64,000 nucleotides of DNA from Acuticoccus yangtzensis (GTDB lineage: Bacteria; Pseudomonadota; Alphaproteobacteria; Rhizobiales; Amorphaceae), in the NCBI RefSeq assembly GCF_001927245.1, contig NZ_MJUX01000010.1, forward strand, positions 1 to 64,000. Reading direction: 5' to 3'. This document shows, in pieces, positions 17,340 to 26,958 of this stretch; position 1 is the stretch's first letter; every line of letters starts with the position of its first letter. The position numbers were made by a program, and so were the translations under genes. A model generated the notes under the pieces. The model did not search any database. It saw nothing but the letters and a program-made list of their open reading frames with translations, and was not told the origin of the DNA.

Positions 17340-18350
17340 ATGTTTATCGACCGCACGAACCTGCGTCGCCGCATGGCGACCATCGGCGCCGCCGCGCTGA
17401 TGGCGACCATGGTGGCCGGCGCCGCCGACGCCCAGACCGTGATCAAGCTCGGCTGGCCGACGTCCGACACCGAGACCGATCCCTACGCCATCATGGCGCG
17501 CACCTTCGCCGACGAGCTGGAGAAGGCCGCCCCCGGCAAGTACAAGGTGCAGTTCTACGGCAACCACCAGCTCGGCGACGAGACGCAGATGCTCCAGGGC
17601 CTGCAGCTCGGCACCCTGGAAGTCGGCGTCTTCACCAGCACCTATGTCGGCAACATCGCTCCGGCCTTCCAGCTGAACGATCTGCCGTTCATGTACGCCG
17701 ACTACGACACCGCCAACACCGTCCTCGACGGCGAGGTGGGCCAGGCGATCCTCGGCACGCTCGACTCCAAGGGCATGACCGGCCTCACCTTCGGCCAGGG
17801 CGGTTTCCGCAACGTCATCAACAACACGCGGCCGATCAACACGCCGGACGACCTCGCCGGCATCCGCCTGCGCGTGCAGCCGAGCGACCTCTTCCTCGAC
17901 ACCTTCCGCGCGCTCGGCGCCAACCCGGTGCCGATGACGTGGAGCGACGTCTTCACCGCCGTCCAGCAGGGCACGGTCGACGGGCTGGAGATCCCGCTGC
18001 CGGTGATCTACGCCAACAAGTATCCCGAGGTGACGAAGTATCTGTCGCTCACCAAGCACACCTACAACGCCATCGCGCTGATCGGCTCCAAGCAGTTCAT
18101 CGGCCGCATGAGCGACGAGGACCGCCAGGTGATGATGGACGCGGCGAAGGCGGCCGCGGCGCGCCAGCGCGAGACGATGACCGGCATCGAGGCGGACATC
18201 GTCGACAAGATCAAAGAGGCCGGCATGGAGGTCAACGACGTGTCCGATCTCGCCCCCTTCCGCGAGCGCGTGACGGACATCTACGAGAGCTATCGCGACA
18301 CGATCGGTCCCGAGATCTTCGACCTCGCGATGGAAAAGACCAAGAGCTGA
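17340..18350 (+). CDS. TRAP transporter substrate-binding protein, DctP family (system 2)
   Basis: A 336-residue periplasmic binding protein with a signal peptide of about 31 residues (RRRMATIGAAALMATMVAGA, then ADAQ). DctP-family features are GDETQMLQGLQLGTLEVGVF near residue 80, INTPDDLAGIRLRVQ near 170 with the carboxylate-binding Arg, and VFTAVQQGTVDGLE near 205. GGAGG stands 6 bases before the ATG. It is followed within 1 base by DctQ and then DctM, giving a complete importer. The gene is distinct from the other three DctP proteins in the window, so a different ligand is expected. Confidence 0.94.
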   Translation: MFIDRTNLRRRMATIGAAALMATMVAGAADAQTVIKLGWPTSDTETDPYAIMARTFADELEKAAPGKYKVQFYGNHQLGDETQMLQGLQLGTLEVGVFTSTYVGNIAPAFQLNDLPFMYADYDTANTVLDGEVGQAILGTLDSKGMTGLTFGQGGFRNVINNTRPINTPDDLAGIRLRVQPSDLFLDTFRALGANPVPMTWSDVFTAVQQGTVDGLEIPLPVIYANKYPEVTKYLSLTKHTYNAIALIGSKQFIGRMSDEDRQVMMDAAKAAAARQRETMTGIEADIVDKIKEAGMEVNDVSDLAPFRERVTDIYESYRDTIGPEIFDLAMEKTKS

Positions 18351-18351
18351 G

Positions 18352-18882
18352 ATGCCCGCGCCCCTTCTGACGGGCGGCCCGCGCTGGCTTTCGGGCCTTG
18401 AGCGCGGGCTCGCGGCTGGCATCGGCGTCGCGACCGTTCTGACGGGCGCGACGCTGATCTTCAGTCTCATCATCGGTGTCTTCTACCGCTACGTCCTCCA
18501 GGCCTCGCTGAGCTGGACCGACGAGGTGGCGATGCTGTGCTTCTCCTGGTCGGTCTTCCTGGCCGCGCCGATCCTCGTGCGCGACAACGCGCACGTTCGG
18601 GTGGAGATCATCGAGTCGCTGTTGCCGGCGCCGGTCTTCCGGGTGCTGGACATGCTCATCTGGATCGCGATCGCTGTGACCGGCGGCTACATGGTCTGGG
18701 CCGGATGGGCCTTCATGACGCTGACATTCGGACAGACCTCGCCGGCGGTGCGCTATCCGCTGTGGGTGCGCAACCTGTCGCTGCCGGTCTCCGGCGGCCT
18801 GATCGCCGTCTACGCGCTGTTGCGCCTGTTGGCCTCGGCACGCGGCGACCGCCCCGCGGACCGCACGGAGCTTGCCGCATGA
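18352..18882 (+). CDS. TRAP transporter small permease, DctQ family (system 2)
   Basis: A 176-residue protein with four membrane segments and the DctQ core (SLSWTDEVAMLCFSWSVFLA, then NAHVRVEIIESLLPAPV) near residues 45-95. It starts immediately after the binding-protein stop and ends in a 4-base ATGA overlap with the large permease gene, so all three subunits are co-translated. Confidence 0.92.
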   Translation: MPAPLLTGGPRWLSGLERGLAAGIGVATVLTGATLIFSLIIGVFYRYVLQASLSWTDEVAMLCFSWSVFLAAPILVRDNAHVRVEIIESLLPAPVFRVLDMLIWIAIAVTGGYMVWAGWAFMTLTFGQTSPAVRYPLWVRNLSLPVSGGLIAVYALLRLLASARGDRPADRTELAA

Positions 18883-20159
18883 GCGTGCTCGCCCTCTTCC
18901 TCTCTCTCGGCCTCATCGTCCTTCTCGTCATCGGCGTGCCGATCGCCTTCACGCTGACGATCCTCACCATCGGCGGTCTCTACATCGCCGATATCAACCC
19001 GATCATCGCCGCCCAGCGGATGCTGGCGGGGACGGACGTCAACAGCCTGCTCGCCATCCCCGGCTTCATCCTCGCCGGCGACCTGATGGGGGCGGGCGGC
19101 CTGTCGCGGCGCCTGGTGCGCTTCGCCGCGGCGATCTTCGGCGTCTTCACCGGGGGTCTCAGCATCGCCACCGTGATGGCCGGCACCTTCTTCGGCGCGA
19201 TCTCCGGCTCCGCGCCGGCGACGACCGCCGCCGTGGGCTCGGTGATGATCGACGAGCTGGAGCGGCGCGGCTACCGGCGCGACTTCGCCGCGGCGCTCTC
19301 CACCTCCGTCGGCCCGCTCGGCCAGATGATCCCGCCGTCGATCCCGATGGTGATCTGGGGCGTGCTCGCCGAGCAGTCGATCAGCAAGCTGTTCCTCGCC
19401 GGCGTGGTTCCCGGCATCCTCTCCGCGCTCGGCTTCATCGTCGTGTGCGTGTGGACCGCCAAGCGCAACGGCATCCCCGCCGATGCCGCGGTGACGCGGG
19501 CCGAGTTCGTCCACGTTCTGAAGGACGGCGTGTGGGCGCTTCTGGCGCCGGTCATCATCCTCGGCGGCATCTATGGCGGCGTGTTCACGCCGACGGAGGC
19601 CTCGATGGTGGGCGTGCTCTACGGCCTCATCACCGGCGTGTTCATCTACCGCGAACTGTCGCTCAAAGCGCTCTACGACACGGTGCTGCGCAGCCTGAAG
19701 CTGAGCGGGATGATCATGTTCATCATCGCCGCGGCCTACGGCTATGCCTACCTGATGGCGAGCGAGCAGATCCCGCTGCAGATCGCCGAGGTGCTGCTCT
19801 CGGTCTCGGACAACCCGGTCGTCATCCTGCTGATGGTCAACGTTCTCCTGCTGGTGCTCGGCGCCGTGATGGACAACGTGTCGGCGATGGTGATCCTGTC
19901 CGGCGTTCTCACCGCCATCGGCGTGCAGGTCGGGATGGATCCGATCCAGCTCGGCGCGATGGTGGTCATCAACTTCGCGGTCGGCATGGTGACGCCGCCC
20001 GTCGGCTACTCGATCTTCGTGGCCTCCGCGGTGAGCGGGCTGAAGGTGGAGACGATCGCCAAGCGGCTGTGGCCGTTCCTGCTCGTCTTCGTCCTCGTCG
20101 TCCTCGCCGTGACGTTCGTGCCCGCGGTGACCTTGTGGCTTCCCAACCAACTCGGATGA
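18879..20159 (+). CDS. TRAP transporter large permease, DctM family (system 2)
   Basis: A 426-residue membrane protein with about twelve helices. DctM hallmarks are GTFFGAISGSAPATTAAVGSVM near residue 105, GPLGQMIPPSIPMVIWGVLA near 145, GGIYGGVFTPTEASMVGVLY near 230 and NFAVGMVTPPVG near 365. It moves the solute delivered by DctP across the inner membrane with sodium. Its ATG overlaps the DctQ stop. The next gene, an amidohydrolase, begins 14 bases after the stop and is likely in the same operon. Confidence 0.94.
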   Translation: MSVLALFLSLGLIVLLVIGVPIAFTLTILTIGGLYIADINPIIAAQRMLAGTDVNSLLAIPGFILAGDLMGAGGLSRRLVRFAAAIFGVFTGGLSIATVMAGTFFGAISGSAPATTAAVGSVMIDELERRGYRRDFAAALSTSVGPLGQMIPPSIPMVIWGVLAEQSISKLFLAGVVPGILSALGFIVVCVWTAKRNGIPADAAVTRAEFVHVLKDGVWALLAPVIILGGIYGGVFTPTEASMVGVLYGLITGVFIYRELSLKALYDTVLRSLKLSGMIMFIIAAAYGYAYLMASEQIPLQIAEVLLSVSDNPVVILLMVNVLLLVLGAVMDNVSAMVILSGVLTAIGVQVGMDPIQLGAMVVINFAVGMVTPPVGYSIFVASAVSGLKVETIAKRLWPFLLVFVLVVLAVTFVPAVTLWLPNQLG

Positions 20160-20173
20160 CGAAAGGGCCGACG

Positions 20174-21073
20174 ATGAGCGTCGCCAACACCACGCCGGAC
20201 ATCCCGGCGCCCGTGGCCGAGCCGAAGAAGCCGGACCATATCCTGCCCGCCGGCAGCTGCGACTGCCACGCCCACATCTTCGGGCCGGCCGAGCGCTACC
20301 CTTACGCGGCGGAGCGGGACTACACCCCGCACGACGCGCCGCTGTCGATGTATGCCGGGCTTCTCCACCACCTCGGCTTCTCGCGCGCGGTGCTGGTGCA
20401 GGCCAGCGTCTACGGCACCGACAACAGCCAGATGGCCGACGCGCTGGAGGCGGCGAAGAGCGAGCCGCACGGCATCGAGTGGCGCGGCATCGCGGTGCTG
20501 CCGGAAAGCGTCAGCGATGCCGAGCTGGAGCGGCTGAACGGCCTCGGCGTGCGCGGCGCGCGGCTCAACCTCCTCAACAAGGGGGCGGGCCTGTCGTTCG
20601 ACGACGTGAAGGCCCTCGCCGACCGTCTCGCCCCGCTCGACTGGCACCTGCAGTTCCTCATCGACATCTCCACGTTCGCGGATTTTCGCGGGCGCATGTC
20701 GCGGCTGCCGGTGACGAGCGTGATCGACCATATCGGCCACTTTCCCGGACAGCTCGGGCCGCAATCGGCGGGCTTCCAGGATCTCCTGGCGCTCGTCAGG
20801 GAGGGGCGGACCTGGGTCAAGGTGAGCGGGCCCAACCGCTTCGCCCGTCAGCCGGTGCCGCCTTATGACGATGCCGTTCCGCTGACCGAGGCGCTGGTGG
20901 AGGCCGCGCCCGATCAGCTCGTGTTCGGCACCGACTGGCCGCACGTGAGGCTCAAGACGCCGATGCCCGACGACGGGGCGCTGGTCGACGAGTTCATGCG
21001 CTGGATCGGCAACGACGCGGCCATCGCCCAGCGCATTCTGGTGGACAACCCGGCGCGTCTCTACGGCTTCTAG
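20174..21073 (+). CDS. Amidohydrolase family protein (2-pyrone-4,6-dicarboxylate hydrolase-like)
   Basis: A 299-residue TIM-barrel metal hydrolase of the amidohydrolase 2 family. Visible active-site parts are CDCHAHIFGP near residue 32 with the HxH pair, VIDHIGHFPG near 180 and GTDWPH near 253 with the late Asp. This pattern and length fit the group that includes LigI, which opens 2-pyrone-4,6-dicarboxylate. AAAGGG stands before the ATG. It is the last gene of the FAD oxidase-TRAP-hydrolase run, so it may hydrolyse an imported cyclic ester or lactone; the true substrate is not shown by the sequence. Confidence 0.85.
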   Translation: MSVANTTPDIPAPVAEPKKPDHILPAGSCDCHAHIFGPAERYPYAAERDYTPHDAPLSMYAGLLHHLGFSRAVLVQASVYGTDNSQMADALEAAKSEPHGIEWRGIAVLPESVSDAELERLNGLGVRGARLNLLNKGAGLSFDDVKALADRLAPLDWHLQFLIDISTFADFRGRMSRLPVTSVIDHIGHFPGQLGPQSAGFQDLLALVREGRTWVKVSGPNRFARQPVPPYDDAVPLTEALVEAAPDQLVFGTDWPHVRLKTPMPDDGALVDEFMRWIGNDAAIAQRILVDNPARLYGF

Positions 21074-21105
21074 CCTAGCAGACTCAGCGATCCTCGGGAG
21101 GGGCG

Positions 21106-21133
21106 GGCCGCCGCGCACGCGGCCGCGGCGGCC
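21106..21133 (+). terminator. Strong hairpin after the amidohydrolase gene
   Basis: A perfect 10-bp GC stem (GGCCGCCGCG with CGCGGCGGCC, 8-base loop) starts 33 bases after the amidohydrolase stop. No T-run follows. Position and stability suggest the 3' end of the operon transcript. Confidence 0.5.
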
Positions 21134-21239
21134 GGGATGGAGCGGCAGGCGCTGCGCTATGCGCCTTGCGCCACAACGCACAAGGCGTGGCAGGGCTTGT
21201 CGATCGCCCGAGGTCGGGCCGGCCGCCCGCACTCGGGTG

Positions 21240-21370
21240 AAGGCGAGCTGGCGCTCGTCGCGGAGCGGATCTTCCGCGGTCCCGACCCGCGTGCCGATGG
21301 TGTGTCCTGCTGGACGCTACCGGACCTGTGCCGCTTCATCAGGCACCTCAGAGCACGCTGTCATGGCCCT
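21240..21370 (+). pseudogene. IS630-type transposase fragment (N-terminal winged-helix part)
   Basis: The plus strand reads GELALVAERIFRGPDPRADG, then VSCWTLPDLCRFIRH. This matches a conserved block of the N-terminal DNA-binding region of IS630 transposases (LLAERVxxGPDPxxDGxSxxTLxDL). The same block occurs as a second fragment at 43235. Flanking sequence does not continue the transposase. It lies in the 340-base gap between convergent transcription units. Confidence 0.6.
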
Positions 21371-21415
21371 CGACGGCGCAGGCTGGCATGGCGCCGGGGC
21401 GCTCGTCCCAGCAGC

Positions 21416-22597
21416 CTATTGCGCGGCCCAGGTCAGTTCGGAAACCTCCCGCGCCTCTGGCCAGCCGATGCTGGGGCCGTGGCCGCGGAAGTTACGCAGC
21501 CACCAGGCCCAGTCGGGCTGGACGAGGTGGAACGGGTCGGGGTGGGCGAGCTCGCGTGCCGCCCAGATCGGCCAGTGCGGGTTGGCGAGCGCCGGCCGGC
21601 CGAGGAAGACGAGATCGATCAACTCCTCTCGGATCACCCTGTCGGCGTTCTGCGGCACGCCGAGATTCCAGCTCGTGGCCACCGGCAGCCCCACCGCATC
21701 GCGGACCCGTTTCGCGCGCGAGATCATGAACGCGACCTCGTTGAAGGGCGGGTCGACCATCTCGTCGGTGTTGAAGCCGAGCGAGACGTCGGCGAGGTCG
21801 AGGCCGTGCGCCTTCATCATGCCGATCGCGGTGACCGCGTCCTCGAACTGCGTGCCCTTCGGGTTGAGGTCGTCGGCGCCGAGACGCATCGTCAGCGGGT
21901 ACTCCTCCGGCCAGACCGCCCGCACCGCGTCGAGCGCCTCGAGGTGGAATCGCACGCGGTTCTCGAGGCTGCCGCCGTACTGGTCGGTCCGCTGGTTGGC
22001 GATCGGCGAGAGGAAGCTCGCGCCGAGATAGCCGTGCGCGTAGTGCATCTCCAGCCACTTATAACCCGCGTCGAGCGCGCGCCGCGCGGCGTCTGCGTAG
22101 GACCGGTGCAACGCCGCGATCTCCTCGACCGTCAGCGCGTGGACGGGATAGACGTGACCGCCGCCGCCGTAGGGGATCGCGGACGGGGCGACGCAGGTCC
22201 ACCCGTCCGGATGGTCCGGTGGCAGCTGCTTCCACGTGCCTTCCGCGTTGGTGCCTTTGTGCGGCGGCAGCTCGCTGCCCTTGCGGCCGGTGTGGCCGAG
22301 CTGGATCGCCGGTACGCCGCCCATGCGCTCGATGATGGCGCAGACCCGCGCGTGGCCCTCGATCTGGTCGTCGCTCCAGATGCCGGCGCAGGAGGTGGTG
22401 GTGCGCCCGTCCGGCGTGATCGCCATCTGCTCGCCGAACACCAGGGCGAAGCCGCCGGCGGCGCGGGCACCGAGATAGCTGACGTGATAGTCGTCGAGCT
22501 TGCCGTCGACGGAGTTGTACATCGTCATCGGCGACATGACGATGCGGTTGCGCAGCGTCACGCCCTTCAGCGTGAAGGGGCTGAACAGATCGGGCAT
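21416..22597 (-). CDS. NADH:flavin oxidoreductase, old yellow enzyme family
   Basis: A 393-residue FMN-dependent TIM-barrel enzyme of the old yellow enzyme family, which reduces activated C=C bonds or acts as a dienoyl-CoA-type reductase. Motifs: LRNRIVMSPMTMYNS near residue 16, QLGHTGRKG near 99, EMHYAHGYLGASFLSPIANQ near 182 with the adjacent QRTDQYGGSLENR, and DLVFLGRPALANP near 345 in the FMN phosphate site. Its length lacks the extra C-terminal domains of 2,4-dienoyl-CoA reductase. GGAG stands 7 bases before the ATG. It is the 3'-most gene of a minus-strand cluster with a cupin, a GST and a peptide transporter. Confidence 0.9.
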   Translation of the reverse strand: MPDLFSPFTLKGVTLRNRIVMSPMTMYNSVDGKLDDYHVSYLGARAAGGFALVFGEQMAITPDGRTTTSCAGIWSDDQIEGHARVCAIIERMGGVPAIQLGHTGRKGSELPPHKGTNAEGTWKQLPPDHPDGWTCVAPSAIPYGGGGHVYPVHALTVEEIAALHRSYADAARRALDAGYKWLEMHYAHGYLGASFLSPIANQRTDQYGGSLENRVRFHLEALDAVRAVWPEEYPLTMRLGADDLNPKGTQFEDAVTAIGMMKAHGLDLADVSLGFNTDEMVDPPFNEVAFMISRAKRVRDAVGLPVATSWNLGVPQNADRVIREELIDLVFLGRPALANPHWPIWAARELAHPDPFHLVQPDWAWWLRNFRGHGPSIGWPEAREVSELTWAAQ

Positions 22598-22791
22598 GGG
22601 CGATCTCCAGTGAGAATCGGGCCTCGGGGGTCAGTGCGCACGCGCGCCCGTCTCGGTTCGCGCGTCGGTCCCGGTCGTCTCCTCGGCAGACGTCGTCGCT
22701 TGCCGCCCGACGTCGGATCGCCGGTGCGCTGTTGCCGGGGCGCCGGATGTCGTCCGCCCCGGAGGTGGCGGGGGATCCCCCCGCCCTCGGC

Positions 22792-23247
22792 TCAGGCCTG
22801 GCGCGGCCGCCGCGGCACCTCTCCCGCGGGAGTGGTGGTGAACTCCTCGGAGGAGCGCATCGCCTCCTCGGGGCCGGGGGGCGAGTAGATGGCGAGGATG
22901 TGGACCGGCTCCCAGCCGCGGTTGATCGTCGAGTGGTAGGCGCCGCGCGGGATCGAGACGAGGTCGCCCCGGCGGATCGTGCGGTACTGCGGCTTCCCTT
23001 CATCGAACTCGATCATCATCTCCGCCTCGCCCACGTGGACGAAGATGAGCTGCTCGGCGGCCGGATGGTTGTGGCGGGCGTGGCCCTCTCCCGGCGCGAA
23101 GACGATCGACACCGCGGAGAGGTTCTGCATGCCGTTGATCGCAGGCTCGGCGAGAACCTTTCCGACGACCCAGCTCGAGGCGATGGTGTCGACGTCGCCG
23201 GGCGAGACGGCCACGGTTCTTGCACGCGTCGTGTTCTTGGTCAGCAC
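22792..23247 (-). CDS. Cupin-domain protein
   Basis: A 151-residue single-domain cupin. The two cupin motifs are visible: GEGHARHNHPAAEQLIFVHV near residue 53 (metal-binding HxH and Glu) and RGDLVSIPRGAYHSTINRG near 90. These bind a metal and usually form a small dioxygenase, isomerase or sugar-binding protein. I chose a GTG start at 23247 because AGGAGA lies 7 bases before it and nothing recognisable is coded upstream. It sits between the old-yellow-enzyme and GST genes on the same strand. Exact activity is unknown. Confidence 0.8.
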   Translation of the reverse strand: MLTKNTTRARTVAVSPGDVDTIASSWVVGKVLAEPAINGMQNLSAVSIVFAPGEGHARHNHPAAEQLIFVHVGEAEMMIEFDEGKPQYRTIRRGDLVSIPRGAYHSTINRGWEPVHILAIYSPPGPEEAMRSSEEFTTTPAGEVPRRPRQA

Positions 23248-23336
23248 GTCGGGTCTCCTGGCGCCTTCGGGCGCTCGTCTGGGAAAGTCGGCAGGCGTCG
23301 GACGCGCCGCCGCACGGGGCGTCCTGCGGGGCCGCG

Positions 23337-23972
23337 TCAGGCCACCTTGTCGCGGATGATCTGCGGCACCGGCACCGTCGCTGCGAAGGAGGGGCGTTTC
23401 TCCATTCGGTCCGAGTAGGCGGCAAGGTTCGGGTGCTGTTGCCGCCAGGGATTGTCCGGCCAGCGCACGTCGAGGTAGCGCAGCACCGTCGCCACCGAGA
23501 TGTCGGCCTGGGTAAACGTCTCGCCCCAGGCGAACGCCTTGTCGCCGATGACGCGGGAGAGCTCGGCGAGGCCGCCGACCAGCTTGCGCTCCTGGCGGGC
23601 GTACCATTCCGGGCTGCGGCGCGAGGGGTCGCGGTTGTTCTCCCAGAACATCAGCACCAGCGCGTCGCAGATGCCGTCGCCGAGGATCTCGAAGCGCTTC
23701 ACCGCGAGGATGCCGTCCCGGTCCTTCGGCACGAGCGGCGGCTCGGGATGCATCATCTCGACCCACTCGTTGATGTAGCGGGATTCGAAGACCGAGGTTC
23801 CGTCGTCACAGATGAGCACGGGGAGCTTCTCGAGCGGGTTGTGCTGCGGCGTCTGGGTGGTGGAATCCCAAGGCACCTCGGTGACGAGGTCGAAGGGGAT
23901 GTCCTTCTCGATGAGCTGGATTCGCACTTTGCGCGCGTAGGGGCTCGGGGTGGCGCTGATGAGGCGGTACAT
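23337..23972 (-). CDS. Glutathione S-transferase family protein
   Basis: A 211-residue GST. The N-terminal thioredoxin-like domain includes SATPSPYARKVRIQLIEKDI with the Ser/Pro/Tyr active-site region, PLEKLPVLICDDG with the conserved cis-proline, and VFESRYINEWV with the Glu-Ser glutathione site. The helical C-terminal domain includes KAFAWGETFTQADISVATVL, whose Asp is the family N-capping residue. The ATG at 23972 lies 2 bases after the stop of the transporter ATPase gene, so it is part of that operon. It may use glutathione to process or detoxify the imported compound. Confidence 0.9.
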   Translation of the reverse strand: MYRLISATPSPYARKVRIQLIEKDIPFDLVTEVPWDSTTQTPQHNPLEKLPVLICDDGTSVFESRYINEWVEMMHPEPPLVPKDRDGILAVKRFEILGDGICDALVLMFWENNRDPSRRSPEWYARQERKLVGGLAELSRVIGDKAFAWGETFTQADISVATVLRYLDVRWPDNPWRQQHPNLAAYSDRMEKRPSFAATVPVPQIIRDKVA

Positions 23973-23974
23973 TC

Positions 23975-25045
23975 TCAAAGTCTCGCGGTGGCGATGGAAC
24001 GGGGGGAAGAGGCGACGGCGCCGCCGGGGCGCGGGGTGGCCGGGGCCCCCGCGAGCGCCCTTTCCGCGAGCGCGCCGCCTTCGAACGTTCCCGCCTCGAA
24101 CGCCCTGTGACAGGCGACCATGTGGCGGTCCCGCGCGTCGGTGAGGTGGGGGACCTCCTCGGCGCAGCGGGGGATGGCGATCGGGCAGCGGGTGCGGAAA
24201 CGGCAGCCGGACGGCGGGTTGGTCGGGCTCGGCACCTCGCCGGCGAGGCGCGGCCGGCGGGCGCGGCGGCGCGAGGGGTCGGCCACCGGCGCGGCGTCGA
24301 GGAGGGCGCGGGTATAGGGGTGGAGCGGGCGCGCCCACAGATCCTCGCGCCGCGCCACCTCGACGATCCTGCCGAGGTACATCACCGCGACGCGATCGGA
24401 GACGTACTCCACCACGGAGAGGTCGTGCGAGATGAAGAGGTAGGCGAGGCCGAACTCCTCCTTGAGGTCGGCGAGGAGGTTGAGGACCTGGGCGCGGACC
24501 GAGACGTCGAGCGCCGACACCGGCTCGTCGCAGATGATGACTTTGGGGTTCAGCGCCAGCGCCCGGGCGATGCCGATCCGCTGTCGCTGGCCGCCGGAGA
24601 ACTCGTGCGGGTGGCGCCCGGCGGCGTCGGCCGGCAGGCCCACCTTCTCGAGGAGCCATGCGACGCGCTCGCGCCGCTCCTTGCGCGCCCCCTGGTTCTG
24701 GACGATCAGCGGCTCCTCCAGGGCACGGCCGACCGTGACGCGCGGGTTGAGCGAGGCGAAGGGGTCCTGGAAGACCATCTGGAGGTCGCGCCGCAGGGTG
24801 CGCAGGGCGCGCTTCGGGAGGCGCGTGATCTCGCGGCCCTCCACCATCACCGAGCCGGAGGTCGGCGCGTGGAGCTGCATGATGGTCTTGCCGAGGGTGG
24901 ACTTGCCGCAGCCCGATTCGCCGACGAGGGAGAGGGTCTCGCCGCGGTCGAGCTCCAGCGATACGCCGTCGACGGCGTGGACCACGCGGCCGTCGCCGGC
25001 CGGGAAGTGCTTCACGAGGTCGTTGACGAGGAGGACGTTGGTCAT
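23975..25045 (-). CDS. Peptide/nickel-type ABC transporter ATP-binding protein, DppF/OppF family
   Basis: A 356-residue ATPase of the oligopeptide/dipeptide transporter family. Walker A GESGCGKS is near residue 42, the signature [15 protein letters not shown] near 146, Walker [13 protein letters not shown] near 165 and the switch His in [10 protein letters not shown] near 198. The C-terminal extension carries the Cys cluster CRFRTRCP, typical of the Dpp/Opp family. The ATG at 25045 overlaps the stop of the partner ATPase (ATGA). The last about 30 residues are low-complexity Ala/Pro/Arg-rich. Both ATPases drive the permeases encoded upstream. Confidence 0.93.
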   Translation of the reverse strand: MTNVLLVNDLVKHFPAGDGRVVHAVDGVSLELDRGETLSLVGESGCGKSTLGKTIMQLHAPTSGSVMVEGREITRLPKRALRTLRRDLQMVFQDPFASLNPRVTVGRALEEPLIVQNQGARKERRERVAWLLEKVGLPADAAGRHPHEFSGGQRQRIGIARALALNPKVIICDEPVSALDVSVRAQVLNLLADLKEEFGLAYLFISHDLSVVEYVSDRVAVMYLGRIVEVARREDLWARPLHPYTRALLDAAPVADPSRRRARRPRLAGEVPSPTNPPSGCRFRTRCPIAIPRCAEEVPHLTDARDRHMVACHRAFEAGTFEGGALAERALAGAPATPRPGGAVASSPRSIATARL

Positions 25046-26118
25046 GCGTGGGCCTCCACGGCGTGCGGGACGCGCTTGTGGGCGAAGGTCTCGCCGCTGC
25101 GGATGCAGGCGACGGCGTGGGTTCCGCCGGCCCGCTCCAGCGGCGGCACGGCGGCGCGGCAGGCCTCGATCGCGTGGGGGCAGCGCGGCGCGAAGGCGCA
25201 GCCGTCCGGCATCCGGTCGAGCGGCGGCACCATGCCGGGAATCTCGGTGAGGCGGGGCGGGCGGCGCCCGGCGATCCGGGGGCCCGCGGCGATCCCGCCG
25301 TCCGGCGTCGCGCGGATGAGGCCCTGGGTGTAGGGGTGGCGCGGCTGGGCGAACAGCTCCTGTACGCCGGCCTCCTCCACCTTGCGCCCGGCGTACATCA
25401 CCGCCACCCGGTCGGCGGTCTCGGCCACCACGCCGAGATCGTGGGTGATGATGACGAGCCCCATGCCGAGCCGGTCGCGCATCTCCATCAGGAGGTCGAG
25501 GATCTGCGCCTGGACCGTCACGTCGAGCGCGGTCGTCGGCTCGTCGGCGATGAGGAGCTTCGGGTCGCAGGCGATCGCCATCGCGATGACGACGCGCTGG
25601 CGCATCCCGCCCGACAGCTCGTGCGGGTACTGTCCGACGCGCCGCGACGGGTCGGAGAGGCCGACGAGGTCGAGGAGGTCGACCGCCTTCTCGCGCGCCT
25701 CGCGCCGGGACAGGCGCTTGTGGCGGATCAGCGTCTCGGCGATCTGCTCGCCGACGGTGAGCACCGGGTTCAGCGAGGTCATCGGCTCCTGGAAGATCAT
25801 GCCGATCCCCTCGCCGCGGACCTCCTGCATCGCGCGGTCGGTGAGGGGGACGAGGTCGCGCCCCTCGAACAGGATCTCGCCCTTCACGATCCGTCCCGGC
25901 GGGGTCGCGATCAGCTTCAGGACGCTCATCGCGGTGACGGACTTGCCGCACCCCGATTCGCCGACGACGGCGAGGATCTCGCCGCGGCGCACCGCGAGGG
26001 AGACGCCGTTCACCGCCTTCATCACGCCGCGGGGGGTGAAGAAGTGGGTGTGGAGGTCGCGGATCTCGAGCAGCGGGGCGGGCGCCGCAGCGGAGGTTGG
26101 GGACAACACGGGCGTCAC
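25042..26118 (-). CDS. Peptide/nickel-type ABC transporter ATP-binding protein, DppD/OppD family
   Basis: A 358-residue ATPase and partner of the downstream DppF-type subunit. Walker A GESGCGKS is near residue 49, the signature [16 protein letters not shown] near 160, Walker [13 protein letters not shown] near 180 and the switch segment [10 protein letters not shown] near 210; the C-terminal [10 protein letters not shown] is the family Cys motif. The GTG at 26118 overlaps the upstream permease stop (GTGA). A second GTG at 26109 has AGGTGA 5 bases before it and could be the real start, removing three residues. Confidence 0.92.
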   Translation of the reverse strand: MTPVLSPTSAAAPAPLLEIRDLHTHFFTPRGVMKAVNGVSLAVRRGEILAVVGESGCGKSVTAMSVLKLIATPPGRIVKGEILFEGRDLVPLTDRAMQEVRGEGIGMIFQEPMTSLNPVLTVGEQIAETLIRHKRLSRREAREKAVDLLDLVGLSDPSRRVGQYPHELSGGMRQRVVIAMAIACDPKLLIADEPTTALDVTVQAQILDLLMEMRDRLGMGLVIITHDLGVVAETADRVAVMYAGRKVEEAGVQELFAQPRHPYTQGLIRATPDGGIAAGPRIAGRRPPRLTEIPGMVPPLDRMPDGCAFAPRCPHAIEACRAAVPPLERAGGTHAVACIRSGETFAHKRVPHAVEAHA

Positions 26119-26957
26119 CTGTTCTTGAGACGCGGGTTGAGCGCGTCGTTGAGCCCCTCGCCGACGAGGTTGAGGGCGAGCACGGTGAGGAGGATCGCGA
26201 AGCCGGGGATCGCGGTGATGTACCAGGCGCTCCGCAGCGCATCGCGCCCGGCGCCGATGATCGAGCCCCAGCTCATGACGTTGGGGTCGCCGAGGCCGAG
26301 GAAGGCGAGGCCGGCCTCGGTGAGGATCGCCGTCGCCACCATGAGCGAGCCCATGACGATGATCGGCCCCAGCGCGTTCGGCAGGATCTGCGTGGCGATG
26401 ATCCTGAGGTCGCCCATGCCGATGGAGCGGCTCGCCTGGACGAACTCGCGCTCGCGCAGGGCGAGCACCTCGCCGCGCACCAGGCGCGCCACGGACGGCC
26501 AGGAGACGAGCGCGATGGCGAGCGTCACGTTGGTCACCGAGGGGGTGAGGATCGCCACCACGACGATCGCGAAGATGAACTGCGGGATCGTCTGGAACAG
26601 CTCGGTGACGCGCATCAGGAGCGTGTCGGCGAGGCCGAGATAGTAGCCGGCGAGCGCGCCGACGAGGGTGCCGAAGAGGGTCGCGAGGAGAGTGGCGACG
26701 AAGCCGATGGTGAGCGAGACCTTGGCGCCGTGGAAGATGCCGCTCGCAAGGTCGCGGCCCATCATGTCCGAGCCGAGCCACACCTCGGCGTCCTCGCCCG
26801 GCCAGACGAAGGGCATGGTCACCATGTCCCACGGGTCGGACGGGTAGACGAACGGGGCGGACAGCGCCATCGCGCCGACGAAGAGGAGGACGAGGACGCC
26901 GGCGAGCGCCGCGCGGTTGCGCGCGAAGCGGCGGGCGAAGGAGAGGATGCCGTTCAT
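26115..26957 (-). CDS. Peptide/nickel-type ABC transporter permease, DppC family
   Basis: A 280-residue inner-membrane protein with an N-terminal membrane segment at about residues 19-40 and five more helices. The ATPase-contact EAA loop is visible around residues 180-200 ([20 protein letters not shown]). [20 protein letters not shown] near 230 is typical of DppC. I chose the ATG at 26957, one base after the DppB stop; an upstream ATG would lie inside dppB. It forms the translocation pore with DppB. Confidence 0.93.
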   Translation of the reverse strand: MNGILSFARRFARNRAALAGVLVLLFVGAMALSAPFVYPSDPWDMVTMPFVWPGEDAEVWLGSDMMGRDLASGIFHGAKVSLTIGFVATLLATLFGTLVGALAGYYLGLADTLLMRVTELFQTIPQFIFAIVVVAILTPSVTNVTLAIALVSWPSVARLVRGEVLALREREFVQASRSIGMGDLRIIATQILPNALGPIIVMGSLMVATAILTEAGLAFLGLGDPNVMSWGSIIGAGRDALRSAWYITAIPGFAILLTVLALNLVGEGLNDALNPRLKNR

Positions 26958-26958
26958 C

